Shown here piece after piece: positions 17,457-26,599 of a stretch of 64,000 bases of DNA; within the stretch, counting starts at the first letter, position 1; each line of letters starts with the position of its first letter. The stretch is from NCBI GenBank assembly GCA_034520725.1, contig JAXHNH010000003.1, positions 186,001-250,000 of the forward strand, written 5' to 3'. The notes under the pieces were generated by a model. The model saw only the letters and a list, made by a program, of their open reading frames with translations. It had not been told where the DNA came from and ran no database searches. This DNA comes from Gracilimonas sp034520725. GTDB lineage: Bacteria; Bacteroidota; Rhodothermia; Balneolales; Balneolaceae. Position numbers and translations under genes: made by a program.

Positions 17457-19121
17457 TTACTCATTATATACGTCTGGAAGGTCGTTTTCGTAGAGGATGA
17501 CATCACCAGGTTGCGCCACTTTTCGGATCAGCTCATTAGCTTCGAAGAGACTGTTTACGACTCTGACGTTCAATGATGCAGAATTATCAGAGCGAATACC
17601 TTCCAGAATGGGTTTGGCTCTTTCTTCGCCCACTAGGATCACAAGGTCCAGATTGGCATTACCTATAGACTGACCAAATTTATAGTTTTCTTCTTCCTCA
17701 ATGTCGCCCAGCTCGATCATGCCCGGTGTGATGATAATTCGTTTTCCGCTGTCAAATTGTCCGAGGATCTCAACTGCATTCTTGGCACCAACAGGATTGG
17801 AGTTGAAGGCATCATCAATGATCGTTAGCTCTCCGTTTTGCTTTAACTCAAGTCGATGTTCGATGGGTTCGATCTTTCGGGCTGCTATAGCCATGGTCTT
17901 TAAACGCAATCCAAAATAATGTCCGACTCCAACAGCCAGCAAAAGATTCTGTGCGTTATGCGCCCCAAGCAGTTTTGTCCGAAATGACTCAGTTTCATTT
18001 TCTATTGAAACCTTAAAAGACATACCTGAGGTATTATAACTGATCTCAGAAGCCTGAATCTTGCCATTATTCAACCCTACCAGGATCCGGGTGATCTCCT
18101 GTCTGTCACTGCCCATTTCGGATACTCGAGGGTCATCGCCATTTAGAATGGCGACATCACCAGATTGCAAATTATCCACCAAAGTACCTTTTTCTTTTGC
18201 AATCACATCTTGCGAACCAAAGGTTTCTAAGTGTGCCACTCCAACATTGGTTATAACTGATATGTCAGGTTTGGCAATGTCACAAAGTTCCTGAATATTC
18301 CCTTCATAGCGGGCTCCCATTTCCAGGATCAGAATCTGATGATTGGCTTGCAGATCATTGTTAATGACCTTGCAAATTCCCATAGGCGTATTATAGCTGC
18401 CCGGTGTTGAGCACACATTGAAGCGCTCCTTAAGCAGGTCGCGGATCATGAATTTGGTGCTGGTTTTCCCATAGCTGCCGGTGATGGCGATCACCTTCAG
18501 ATCGGGCATGGAGGCCAGCTTCTTTCGGGCCTGTTTCTTGAATCCATTCTGAATGTAGGTTTCAACAGGCCGGGTAAATAATCCGGATATCAGTATAAAA
18601 AATGGAATGAATACGGCCCCAAAAGCCCAGCCTGCAACCAGGATGGTCAGGTCGAAATTCAGGACCCCTGCAAAATAGGCCGGAACTGCCTGCCCGGTAA
18701 AGGGCATCAGGCCGGTAAGCGCCATATATGAAAAATAAAGGGGAAATAAGGAAGAGAGTATTACAAAAGGGACGGCCAGGCGATATACGCGAGGGGTGAA
18801 AACAAGGGGTTTCTTAACTTTTTCAGGTTTATAGGTTTTTATAGAACCGAACCAAAAAAGCGTCAGTACAAAGACGATCAGAGTTAGGGACGTGTAGGTG
18901 AGATATTCAAGCAGCCAGCCTCCACCTAAAACGAGAATGAAGAGTAAGATCATCAGCAATGAAAGAGAAGGAGGTAAAACTTTTTCCTCCCAATTATCTT
19001 TCATCCATTGCCAGAATTCATTGTTCTTATAACCAACCTGCTGATAGGATTGCAGAAAGAACTGCATTCTGATAAATGATGTAGCGCAAAAAGATGGCAC
19101 AAAAAATGATTGCACCGACAT
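17457..19121 (-). CDS. Membrane-anchored MurF-like Mur ligase
   Basis: A 554-residue protein in two parts. Residues about 50-190 carry four hydrophobic helices (for example SLLMILLFILVLGGGWLL and LTILVAGWAFGAVFIPFFIL). Residues about 205-554 are a Mur ligase: P-loop ITGSYGKTS, LEMGARYEGNI, ITNVGVAHLETFGS and the MurF-type IIDDAFNSNPVGAKNA. The MurF N-terminal domain that binds UDP-MurNAc-tripeptide is replaced by the membrane region. So it could be the cell's MurF, or a ligase acting on another (perhaps lipid-linked) substrate. Met19 is an alternative start. It converges on the permease gene. Confidence 0.78.
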   Translation of the reverse strand: MSVQSFFVPSFCATSFIRMQFFLQSYQQVGYKNNEFWQWMKDNWEEKVLPPSLSLLMILLFILVLGGGWLLEYLTYTSLTLIVFVLTLFWFGSIKTYKPEKVKKPLVFTPRVYRLAVPFVILSSLFPLYFSYMALTGLMPFTGQAVPAYFAGVLNFDLTILVAGWAFGAVFIPFFILISGLFTRPVETYIQNGFKKQARKKLASMPDLKVIAITGSYGKTSTKFMIRDLLKERFNVCSTPGSYNTPMGICKVINNDLQANHQILILEMGARYEGNIQELCDIAKPDISVITNVGVAHLETFGSQDVIAKEKGTLVDNLQSGDVAILNGDDPRVSEMGSDRQEITRILVGLNNGKIQASEISYNTSGMSFKVSIENETESFRTKLLGAHNAQNLLLAVGVGHYFGLRLKTMAIAARKIEPIEHRLELKQNGELTIIDDAFNSNPVGAKNAVEILGQFDSGKRIIITPGMIELGDIEEEENYKFGQSIGNANLDLVILVGEERAKPILEGIRSDNSASLNVRVVNSLFEANELIRKVAQPGDVILYENDLPDVYNE

Positions 19122-19291
19122 TAAGAGTCGTGTAGTACCAATTCAAATTATTTGGGATTATTTAAAAAATTAATAGCCGTTTCTGATGATGTTAAGTTAT
19201 GAAATAAACCAATATTCGAAATCGGTTTATAAGCTTGGTATATTCACCGCGCATTCAAAGTAAATGTTTCAATAAAAATGAAGAGAAATAT

Positions 19292-20296
19292 ATGAAATTA
19301 ATTATCCCAATGGCCGGACGGGGTACCCGTGTTCGTCCGCACTCGCATACTGTTCCCAAGCCGCTGCTTCCCGTTGCCGGAACCATGATCGTAGAGCGCA
19401 TTGTAGAAACGTTTAATCGTACGCTCAACAAAGACATAACCGAGATCGTGTATATTCTAGGCCCTGATTTTGGGGAAGACATCAAGCAGCCACTGCGCGA
19501 GATGAGCAAGCGCCATAATGCCAAAGCCCTTTTTGAAGTACAGGCCGAAGCCCTCGGAACGGCGCATGCGGTAGCCATGGCCAAAGAGCATCTGGACGGT
19601 GAGGTGATCATTGCTTTTGCGGATACCATTTTTGACAGTAAAGAATCATTTGACCTGGGCGATGCCGACAGTGTGATCTGGCTTAAGAAAGTGGAAGATC
19701 CTTCCCGTTTTGGCGTGGCCGTGCATGAAGGCGACAAGATCACCGGCTTCGTGGAGAAGCCCAAAGAGTTTATTTCTGATCTTGCCATCATCGGAGTGTA
19801 TTATTTCAAGGATGGAAATTACTTCAAGAAGCAGATCGAGTGGGTATTGGATAATGACATGAAAGGCCCCGGTGGAGAGTATTTCCTCACCGCTGCCCTC
19901 GATAAAATGATCAAGGACGGCAAGATCTTTAAAACCGCTACCGTTGATGAATGGCTGGATTGCGGAACTTTACCCGCCTGGCTGGAAACGACCGGTATTA
20001 TCACCGGAAAAGAGTTTGACGGTGTGGATGAGAGTAAATATCCCGGTTCAACCATTATTCCACCGGTTTATATTGGGAAGGGTGTTCAGATCAAAAACAG
20101 TACGGTTGGTCCTAAAGTAAGTATTGAGAATGATACCGTGATCGAAGATTCCAAAATTGAAGACACGATCATACGGGATCACTCTAATATCTCGAAGTCC
20201 GAGATATCAGGTTCAACAGTGGGTGCACATACCAACCTGATGAACGTAAAAGGTAGAGTTGATGTGGGAGATCACAGCAGTTTGGACATTGACTGA
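19292..20296 (+). CDS. Sugar-phosphate nucleotidyltransferase with left-handed beta-helix
   Basis: Makes an NDP-sugar from a sugar-1-phosphate. The catalytic domain opens MKLIIPMAGRGTRVRPHSHT followed by VPKPLLPVAG (activating GxGTRxxP and the sugar-binding Lys). A later GFVEKP motif binds the sugar, and WLDCGT is near residue 220. The C-terminal 70 residues have hexad repeats (VYIGKGVQIKNSTVGPKVSI) typical of left-handed beta-helices. I chose the ATG at 19292 over the in-frame one at 19235 because the core motif begins there. The sugar (glucose, mannose or other) is not determinable. Confidence 0.88.
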   Translation: MKLIIPMAGRGTRVRPHSHTVPKPLLPVAGTMIVERIVETFNRTLNKDITEIVYILGPDFGEDIKQPLREMSKRHNAKALFEVQAEALGTAHAVAMAKEHLDGEVIIAFADTIFDSKESFDLGDADSVIWLKKVEDPSRFGVAVHEGDKITGFVEKPKEFISDLAIIGVYYFKDGNYFKKQIEWVLDNDMKGPGGEYFLTAALDKMIKDGKIFKTATVDEWLDCGTLPAWLETTGIITGKEFDGVDESKYPGSTIIPPVYIGKGVQIKNSTVGPKVSIENDTVIEDSKIEDTIIRDHSNISKSEISGSTVGAHTNLMNVKGRVDVGDHSSLDID

Positions 20297-20323
20297 TAGC
20301 AGACTTGTTTTTGTATAGTATCT

Positions 20324-20353
20324 AAAAGGCTCCGGAGTAATTTGGGGCCTTTT
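20324..20353. terminator. Bidirectional intrinsic terminator
   Basis: AAAAGGCTCC (20324-20333) pairs with GGGGCCTTTT (20344-20353), with one T:G pair, around a 10-base loop. A-run and T-run flanks allow it to serve both the nucleotidyltransferase gene (ends 20296) and fhs (ends 20358), which converge here. Confidence 0.8.
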
Positions 20354-20357
20354 GATT

Positions 20358-22037
20358 TTAAAATAATCCGGAGATCACCCCGGCATCATCAACTGTCATA
20401 TTAACTGCTGCCGGTTCTTTAGGCAGGCCAGGCATCAGCATCATATTTCCACAAATGATCACCATAAATCCGGCTCCTGCCGAAAGCTGAACATCTGTGA
20501 CGGTAAGGGTGAAATCTTTAGGAGCCCCCTTTAGGGCAGGGTTATCCGAAATGGATGATTGGGTTTTAGCTATACAAACAGGGAGTTTCCCATATCCAAG
20601 CTTCTTGAAATTAGCCAGGTTCTTTAGTGCTTTCTTTTCGAAATAAACTCCATCGGCATTGTAGATCTCAGTTGCTATGGTCTCAATTTTATCCTCAATG
20701 GATTGCTGAGTATCGTATAGCATGAACTTTTCAGGTGTTTTATTTAACTCAGCTTGTTTCACTACTTCGTTGGCCAGATCAGTAACCCCGTCTCCCCCCT
20801 TTTCAAAACCATTGTGAGCCTCACATGGAATCGCAAGTTTGGCGCAGAAGTCTTTGATCATTTGAATCTCTTGATCAGTATCTCCGATAAACTTGTTGAT
20901 ACCCACCACAACCGGTGTTTTGAATTTCTTCATATTTTTGATGTGAGCCGCGAGGTTTTCAAGTCCTTTTTGAAGTTCCTTGATGTTCTTGCCACTTTCT
21001 TTGGCTTCCTCTACGGTCAGACCTCCATGGTATTTCAGTGCTTTGACGGTGGCCACAAGTACGACTGCAGAGGGCCAGATATCGGAAGTTCGGGCTACGA
21101 TATCGAAGAATTTCTCAGCCCCGAGGTCGGCTCCAAAACCGGCTTCGGTCACAACATAATCCGCAAGTTTTAAACCGATCTTATTGGCAATGATACTGCT
21201 TGTGCCGTGAGCGATATTGGCAAAAGGCCCGCCGTGAACAAGGGCCGGTACGTGTTCAAGGGTTTGAACCAGGTTGGGCATGATGGCTTCATTAAGTACA
21301 ACGGCCATGGCCTCATGTGCTCCCAGGTCTTTGGCTTTAACGGCCTCTCCTGCACGATTATATCCCACCACGATGTTACCAAGGCGTTGCTTGAGGTCAC
21401 TTCTGGAAGTTGCAAGAGACAGAATAGCCATGACTTCAGAAGCGGCTGTTATCATAAAGGCAGATTCCCTTGGAATTCCGTTGACTCGCCCGCCTAAGCC
21501 AACCACGATCTGTCTAAGTGCACGGTCGTTCATGTCTATGGCCCGGTTCCAGAGCGGACTGGTGACATCAATATCCAGTTCATTGCCTTTGAAGATGTGA
21601 TTATCGAGCATGGCAGTGAGTAAATTATGGGCCGTGCCGATCGCGTGGATATCTCCATTGAAGTGAAGATTGATACGTTCCATAGGGATAACCTGAGAAT
21701 ATCCGCCACCCGCGGCTCCGCCCTTGATGCCGAATACGGGTCCAAGTGAGGGTTCACGTAAAGCAACCAAAGATCTTTTCCCGAGCTTTTGCAGTCCCTG
21801 ACTCAATCCAATTGAGGTAAGCGTTTTTCCCTCGCCGGTGGGCGTAGGAGTGATAGCCGTTACAAGGATTAGTTTGCCATCCGGACGATCCTTGAACTTC
21901 TCCAGAACGTTGAGCCGAATTTTGCCGGTATACTTACCGTAGAATTCGAAATTGTCCTCATCCAGTTCGAGTTCGGCCATAAAATGGCGCATGTGTTTCA
22001 TAGGTGCCTGCTGGGCTATCTTGATATTATCGACCAT
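20358..22037 (-). CDS. fhs: Formate--tetrahydrofolate ligase
   Basis: ATP-dependent synthesis of 10-formyl-THF from formate; 559 residues, the usual length. Motifs include the P-loop TPTPTGEGKT at about 62-71, the LREPSLGPVFGIKGGAAGGG block, FANIAHGTSSI, and the C-terminal GAGFMV, MPGLPKEPAA and ISGLF. It supplies one-carbon units to purine synthesis, in keeping with purS/purQ earlier in the window. It stands alone, converging on the nucleotidyltransferase gene. Confidence 0.97.
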   Translation of the reverse strand: MVDNIKIAQQAPMKHMRHFMAELELDEDNFEFYGKYTGKIRLNVLEKFKDRPDGKLILVTAITPTPTGEGKTLTSIGLSQGLQKLGKRSLVALREPSLGPVFGIKGGAAGGGYSQVIPMERINLHFNGDIHAIGTAHNLLTAMLDNHIFKGNELDIDVTSPLWNRAIDMNDRALRQIVVGLGGRVNGIPRESAFMITAASEVMAILSLATSRSDLKQRLGNIVVGYNRAGEAVKAKDLGAHEAMAVVLNEAIMPNLVQTLEHVPALVHGGPFANIAHGTSSIIANKIGLKLADYVVTEAGFGADLGAEKFFDIVARTSDIWPSAVVLVATVKALKYHGGLTVEEAKESGKNIKELQKGLENLAAHIKNMKKFKTPVVVGINKFIGDTDQEIQMIKDFCAKLAIPCEAHNGFEKGGDGVTDLANEVVKQAELNKTPEKFMLYDTQQSIEDKIETIATEIYNADGVYFEKKALKNLANFKKLGYGKLPVCIAKTQSSISDNPALKGAPKDFTLTVTDVQLSAGAGFMVIICGNMMLMPGLPKEPAAVNMTVDDAGVISGLF

Positions 22038-22305
22038 TGGAAGCGCTTTTTTGTTAGCGGAAAAAAATTTAATATATGAATATCCCGTACTGATGTGAAG
22101 GAAAGATAAATTCTCCTAAAATTGAACGCTATATAGGGGGCTCAAGTTGGATGATTGCACACCAAGCTAAATCAAAATCTCCATGGGTTGGTAGTGGATA
22201 CTTATTGTTTTGTTTGGCTTGATGTGTTGGACTGCACTTTTGTTAATTGTGCTGATACATCAAAAGAAGGCTATATCATTAGCAACTCAATGAATGAGGC
22301 AACTT
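22038..22305. other. Intergenic region between fhs and ruvA
   Basis: A 268-base gap holding the fhs upstream region. The open frames in it have no domain or plausible start context. I see no hairpin or RNA gene. Confidence 0.5.
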
Positions 22306-23559
22306 CTATTTATTCAAACTTGCCAAAGCTTTCTTAATGACTACCGAAGCATCCTCACTGCCGGTATCTTGGAGTGCTTTCATCACTGCCTGCTCCGATT
22401 CTTTTTTCTTGAAGCCAAGTGATTCAAGGGCTGAAATAGCCTCTCCTGTTACAGATGATTCACCTGCGCTTGTAGGCGTAACTCCGGCCGATACCGCGTA
22501 TTCAGCCAGCTTATCCTTCAGCTCCACAATGATACGCTGCGCCGTTTTCTTTCCTATTCCCGGCACTTTGGAGAGCGTGCCTTCTTCACCGTTTGTAATA
22601 GCTCCGATAAGCTGATCGGCCGGTAAGCCTGATAAAATGGTAAGTCCTAATTTTGGCCCCACACCTTTTACCGTGATGAGTTTCTCAAACAATGCTTTTT
22701 CATCAGAGGAAAAGAACCCAAACAATCGCTGATCGCTGTCGGTGATGTGGTGATAGGTAAGCAGTTTTACTTCCGATCCGGCGCTTTCCAGCTGTTCCTG
22801 GGTGATGGAGGAAATTTCGACCCGGTAGCCCACACCGGAGACATCCAGGATCACAAGTCCTTCTTTTTTTTCTTCGATGTAACCTTTTAAAAATGCGATC
22901 ATAATTGGTCTAAACTGATTCTGCATTGCATGACGTATAGGTTGACTTAATGTAAGGATGCAATCTTCGCTCTGATTACCTTTATTAATCCCTTTTACCC
23001 GGTCGGGATTGTCTGCCACAAAACTCGCCCAATCACCTTTCTTATTATTCTGGTGGGTTTTCTTTTTTGATGAACCGGGAATGCCTTTACCTTTCATTAA
23101 ATGACACCAGGCAACAGCCAGGGCATCTGTGGCATCATTTGATAATTTCTCGTCGGGCAGCTTCACCATTTTGTTCAGCATAAAAGCCACCTGCTCTTTG
23201 CTGGCGTTTCCATTTCCGGTGATTGATTTTTTTACCACTTTCGGGAAATATTCCACAGCCGGTAGTCCGTTATTGGTGATGGCCAGCATGGCAGCTGCCT
23301 GTGCCCGTCCCAGTTTCAGCATGGCCATAGGATCCACTCCATAAACGGGAGTTTCGACTGCACAGGATGTAGGTTTGTTAGAGCGAATAATGGCAGAGAC
23401 TTTATCAAAAATAACCTGTAAACGCTCGGCATGATCATCAATATCGGCCATGCGGATAACATCACACCTTAAGGCGATCAGCTTTCCGTTTTCTTCCGTC
23501 AACAGGGCATAGCCGGTGTTTCGGGAGCCGGGATCAATACCGAGGATTATATCAGGCAT
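22306..23559 (-). CDS. ruvC-ruvA: RuvC resolvase fused in frame to RuvA
   Basis: One uninterrupted 417-residue frame. Residues 1-160 are RuvC, the Holliday-junction endonuclease, with the acidic tetrad Asp9 (GIDPGS), Glu69 (AVETP), Asp142 and Asp145 (NDATDALA). Residues 220-417 are complete RuvA, starting at a natural Met (MIAFLKGYIEE, ATG at 22902). RuvA shows tandem helix-hairpin-helix motifs (VKGVGPKLGL, VPGIGKKTAQRI) and the C-terminal RuvB-binding domain. Residues about 160-219 join them. About 165-195 look like a normal RuvC tail; about 196-219 do not look like protein. RuvA may still be translated separately from 22902. A lost stop through a +1 insertion is a real alternative. fabI lies 3 bases upstream. 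Confidence 0.85.
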   Translation of the reverse strand: MPDIILGIDPGSRNTGYALLTEENGKLIALRCDVIRMADIDDHAERLQVIFDKVSAIIRSNKPTSCAVETPVYGVDPMAMLKLGRAQAAAMLAITNNGLPAVEYFPKVVKKSITGNGNASKEQVAFMLNKMVKLPDEKLSNDATDALAVAWCHLMKGKGIPGSSKKKTHQNNKKGDWASFVADNPDRVKGINKGNQSEDCILTLSQPIRHAMQNQFRPIMIAFLKGYIEEKKEGLVILDVSGVGYRVEISSITQEQLESAGSEVKLLTYHHITDSDQRLFGFFSSDEKALFEKLITVKGVGPKLGLTILSGLPADQLIGAITNGEEGTLSKVPGIGKKTAQRIIVELKDKLAEYAVSAGVTPTSAGESSVTGEAISALESLGFKKKESEQAVMKALQDTGSEDASVVIKKALASLNK

Positions 23560-23562
23560 AGA

Positions 23563-24408
23563 TTATTCGTTGTCGCCGTTATCGTTTTCAGAATAAAGCT
23601 TCGCCAAGTCGTTAATCATCTCTTCAGAGATGCCGGAAGTCACAAAACCACCATCATGATAGAGATTCTGCATCGTTACTTTTCGGGTAAGGTCAGAGAA
23701 TAAAGTCACGCAATAATCCGCGCATTCATCTGCAGATGGATTACCCATCGGTGCGATCATATCGGCAAAGGTGTACATGCCGTCAAAGCCTTTTATGCCG
23801 GTTCCAGCAGAGGTTCTTGTTGGAGCCTGTGAAACAGTGTTCACGCGAATTCCCCTTGGGGCAAGACGACTTCCATAGTTTCGAGCAATACTTTCGAGTA
23901 AAGCCTTGGCATCGTTCATATCTGAATATTTTGAGAAGATGCGTTGTGCGCCAATAAATGAAAGAGCCACAACGCTACCACCATCATTCAGAATTTCGGC
24001 TTGTTCTGCATGATGCAAAACACGGTGCAACGAGATCGCTGAAATATCCAAAGTCTGCTGCATCCAGTTATAATTTAGGTCGGTGTATTCTTGTTTCTTG
24101 CGCACGTTAGGTGACATCCCAATAGCATGAAGAATGAAGTCAACTCCACCAAGATGTTCTTTGGTTTGGGCCATCAGCTCTTCGATCTCATCATCCTTTG
24201 TTACATCACATGGAATGATGGGGGCACCGGTTTCCTCCCCTAATGCGTCAAGAGCTCCCAATCGTAATGCAACAGGTGCATTAGATAAAACAAACTCAGC
24301 TCCCTCACGCTTACATGCCAGGGCAATTCTCCAGGCAATACTGCGCTCGTCCAAAGCACCAAAAATGATTCCTTTTTTTCCTTTTAATAATCCGTAGCCG
24401 TCACTCAT
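23563..24408 (-). CDS. fabI: Enoyl-[acyl-carrier-protein] reductase [NADH]
   Basis: Last reduction of the fatty-acid elongation cycle; 281 residues. The FabI-type dinucleotide motif lies in GKKGIIFGALDERSIAWRIA (10-29). The catalytic pair is Tyr161 and Lys168, spaced Y-x6-K in YSDMNDAK, and the N-terminal part of the catalytic region reads LHAIGMSP. The C-terminal half keeps VNTVSQAPTRTSAGTGI. The acidic tail after residue 270 is longer than usual. It is tightly linked to ruvC (3 bases) and preceded by a hairpin repeat. Confidence 0.95.
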   Translation of the reverse strand: MSDGYGLLKGKKGIIFGALDERSIAWRIALACKREGAEFVLSNAPVALRLGALDALGEETGAPIIPCDVTKDDEIEELMAQTKEHLGGVDFILHAIGMSPNVRKKQEYTDLNYNWMQQTLDISAISLHRVLHHAEQAEILNDGGSVVALSFIGAQRIFSKYSDMNDAKALLESIARNYGSRLAPRGIRVNTVSQAPTRTSAGTGIKGFDGMYTFADMIAPMGNPSADECADYCVTLFSDLTRKVTMQNLYHDGGFVTSGISEEMINDLAKLYSENDNGDNE

Positions 24409-24499
24409 GTTTTATAAATTTCTTATTGTTGAAAGGTTTGCGGGGAAATTCACGATAATCTCGATAAAATGATAGTCGGTATTGTATGCCCGTGTTTAA

Positions 24500-24548
24500 G
24501 TGTTACGGTGTTACAGTGATTGATTTCAACACTGTAACACCGTAACAC
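24500..24548. repeat. GTGTTACGGTGTTA hairpin repeat, copy 2
   Basis: A perfect 19-base inverted repeat: arms 24500-24518 and 24530-24548, loop of 11. The core is identical to copies at 1794 and 43739, but the inner stem is CAGTG/CACTG instead of TA or TGGT, still fully paired. It lies between dinB (ends 24565) and fabI (starts 24408), both on the minus strand. Confidence 0.85.
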
Positions 24549-24564
24549 GATTAGCACTTTAATT

Positions 24565-25650
24565 CTAAAAAGAAAGTTCTAATTGCTCCCAAACTGTTTT
24601 CTCATTCAGGTTCAAGTTGGATAACGTAATACCCAATAATCTTACCGGACGGTTTCCAACTTCGGTTTCGGATAAAAGTTTACGCACTACATCCATAATA
24701 TCCTGATATCTATTGGTGAAATGAGACAGGGAGTGACTTCGGGTAATGGTCTCGAAATCCTTGTATCTAACTTTCAGGGTAATGGTCTTGCCGGCTGCAT
24801 TGATCTTCTTCATTCCTTCGGCAATGGTCTGCGTCAACTCATCCAGAAAATTATTGATCCATTCGAGGCTATCGATGTCTTCTGAAAAGGTGCGTTCTTT
24901 ACCGTATGATTTTCTTATCCGATGCGGTTTTACTTCCCGATGATCAATACCTCGTACAATTCTGTAATAGAACCTGCCAGATTTACCAAAGGCCTTGACC
25001 AGATCGATCTCACTCCATTGCTTTAGGTCTACTCCGGTCTTAATGCCAACGGCATGCATTTTCTTTTGAGTAGCCTTGCCGACACCAAAGAATTTTTTGA
25101 TATCCAGTTCCTCCAGAAAGGCCTCGGCTTTTTCAGGGGTTATGAGAGTGATTCCGTTTGGTTTGTTAATGTCTGAAGCAACTTTAGCCAGAAATTTGTT
25201 ATGTGCCACGCCAGCAGAAGCCGTCAATTGGGTTTCCTCATAAATGCGATCCTTGATCTGTTTTGCGATCAATGTGGCGGAGGGGATGTCTTTGTGGTTT
25301 TGGGTGACATCCAGAAAAGCTTCATCCATGGAAAGGGGTTCAACCAGGTCGGTATAATCAAAAAAGATCTCCCGAACCTGCCTCGAAACTTCCCGGTAGG
25401 CATCGAATCGTGTTTTCACGAAAATGGCATGAGGACAAAGTCGAATTGCCTGCGAGGCCGGCATTGCAGAATGCACACCATATTTTCGAGCCTCATAGCT
25501 GCACGTTGCCACAACACCACGTCCACTGGGTGATCCGCCTACAACCACAGGTTTACCCCGCAGATCAGGATTATCCCGCTGTTCTACGGATGCGTAGAAG
25601 GCATCCATATCCACATGGATGATTTTTCTTATGGGGAATTTCAGTTCCAT
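24565..25650 (-). CDS. dinB: DNA polymerase IV
   Basis: Y-family translesion polymerase, 361 residues. Metal ligands are Asp14 (HVDMDAFYASVEQ) and Asp109/Glu110 (EPLSMDEAFLDVT). The helix-hairpin-helix region reads FFGVGKATQKKMHAVGI, and the little-finger domain follows. The C-terminus EQLELSF is a clamp-binding motif that would dock on DnaN, whose gene opens the window. It is divergent from the metzincin-like lipoprotein gene; no LexA-type operator is evident in the 113-base gap. Confidence 0.96.
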   Translation of the reverse strand: MELKFPIRKIIHVDMDAFYASVEQRDNPDLRGKPVVVGGSPSGRGVVATCSYEARKYGVHSAMPASQAIRLCPHAIFVKTRFDAYREVSRQVREIFFDYTDLVEPLSMDEAFLDVTQNHKDIPSATLIAKQIKDRIYEETQLTASAGVAHNKFLAKVASDINKPNGITLITPEKAEAFLEELDIKKFFGVGKATQKKMHAVGIKTGVDLKQWSEIDLVKAFGKSGRFYYRIVRGIDHREVKPHRIRKSYGKERTFSEDIDSLEWINNFLDELTQTIAEGMKKINAAGKTITLKVRYKDFETITRSHSLSHFTNRYQDIMDVVRKLLSETEVGNRPVRLLGITLSNLNLNEKTVWEQLELSF

Positions 25651-25763
25651 AACATAAATTACACATATACTATGTAGGATAAAAGCAGATCAGAAGTTAA
25701 ATTTGGAACAATTATGTTTTACAGATGCTTAAATTAGGTAAAACATGAACTGACCACACAACT

Positions 25764-26552
25764 ATGAATTTTATGCTGCGATCAAAACTCAACGGAATTT
25801 TGGCACTCATGATCATTTTGATCGTTACCTACGGATGTACCAATAATCCGCAAGGTAGCGGAGGTGGTGACAAACTTAATTATGACCATCAACAGAACCC
25901 GGGACTTTCTGCCAACGACCTTCTTTCGGATGAATCCTTCGCTGAACTGATCGTTGAGATCGATTATATGCCTGGATATGCACCGAACACAAGAGCACTT
26001 GATAGCCTGAAAGCATTTCTGGAACTGAGATTGAATAAGGCATTTGTCACTATTCTTGAACCGACTCAGATCCCATCCGGAGAACAGAATGCATATTCTG
26101 CAAATGATGTACGCGAAATTGAAAGTCAGCGGAGAAATAATTTTTCAGAAGAAGGTACATTGGCAACCTATCTGTTAATTACTGATGGATATTATACAGA
26201 ACAGAATGTACTTGGTATAGCTTATTATAATACTTCTAATGCGTTCTTTGGCCCGGCCTATGATGATGCCTCAACCGGCTTCGGTTCACTAACTCGTTAT
26301 CAGGTAGAGGCGATATCATACAGGCATGAATTTGGTCACCTGCTAGGTCTGGTAAATATACCGGGATCAGGAACAGAAATGCAGGCAGATCATCAGGATA
26401 CGCAAAACGGTAGCCATTGTGATAATGAAAGCTGCCTGATGTACTATGCCATGCAGCGTTCTGATCTCATTGAGCAGTTATTCAATGACGAAACCATTCC
26501 GGCACTTGATGCCAATTGCATCGCTGATATTCAGGCAAACGGTGGTAATTAG
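25764..26552 (+). CDS. Metzincin-like zinc metalloprotease lipoprotein
   Basis: A 262-residue lipoprotein with lipobox VTYGC (Cys25). Residues 188-192 give the zinc helix HEFGH followed by LLGLVN, and a Met-turn lies at CLMYYAM (Met226). The third metzincin ligand is Asn198 rather than His at the usual spacing, so His210 (in QADHQD) or His218 may complete the site. Cys219 and Cys224 flank the Met-turn. It is probably exposed on the periplasmic or cell surface, with substrate unknown. A terminator follows directly. Confidence 0.72.
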   Translation: MNFMLRSKLNGILALMIILIVTYGCTNNPQGSGGGDKLNYDHQQNPGLSANDLLSDESFAELIVEIDYMPGYAPNTRALDSLKAFLELRLNKAFVTILEPTQIPSGEQNAYSANDVREIESQRRNNFSEEGTLATYLLITDGYYTEQNVLGIAYYNTSNAFFGPAYDDASTGFGSLTRYQVEAISYRHEFGHLLGLVNIPGSGTEMQADHQDTQNGSHCDNESCLMYYAMQRSDLIEQLFNDETIPALDANCIADIQANGGN

Positions 26553-26561
26553 ATATAGTAA

Positions 26562-26585
26562 AAGAGGCTCATAAAAGAGCCTCTT
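26562..26585. terminator. Bidirectional intrinsic terminator
   Basis: AAGAGGCTC (26562-26570) and GAGCCTCTT (26577-26585) form a perfect 9-base stem with a 6-base loop. It separates the convergent metzincin-like gene (ends 26552) and the SulP gene (ends 26600). Confidence 0.82.
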
Positions 26586-26599
26586 CCTAATGTTTTACT

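Noticed and set aside
19255..19791. 178-residue antisense frame in the nucleotidyltransferase gene
   Set aside because: Overlaps conserved catalytic motifs of the sense gene; low-complexity Ser-rich translation.
22155..22337. Small plus-strand frame between fhs and ruvA
   Set aside because: No family features; overlaps the ruvA 3' end.
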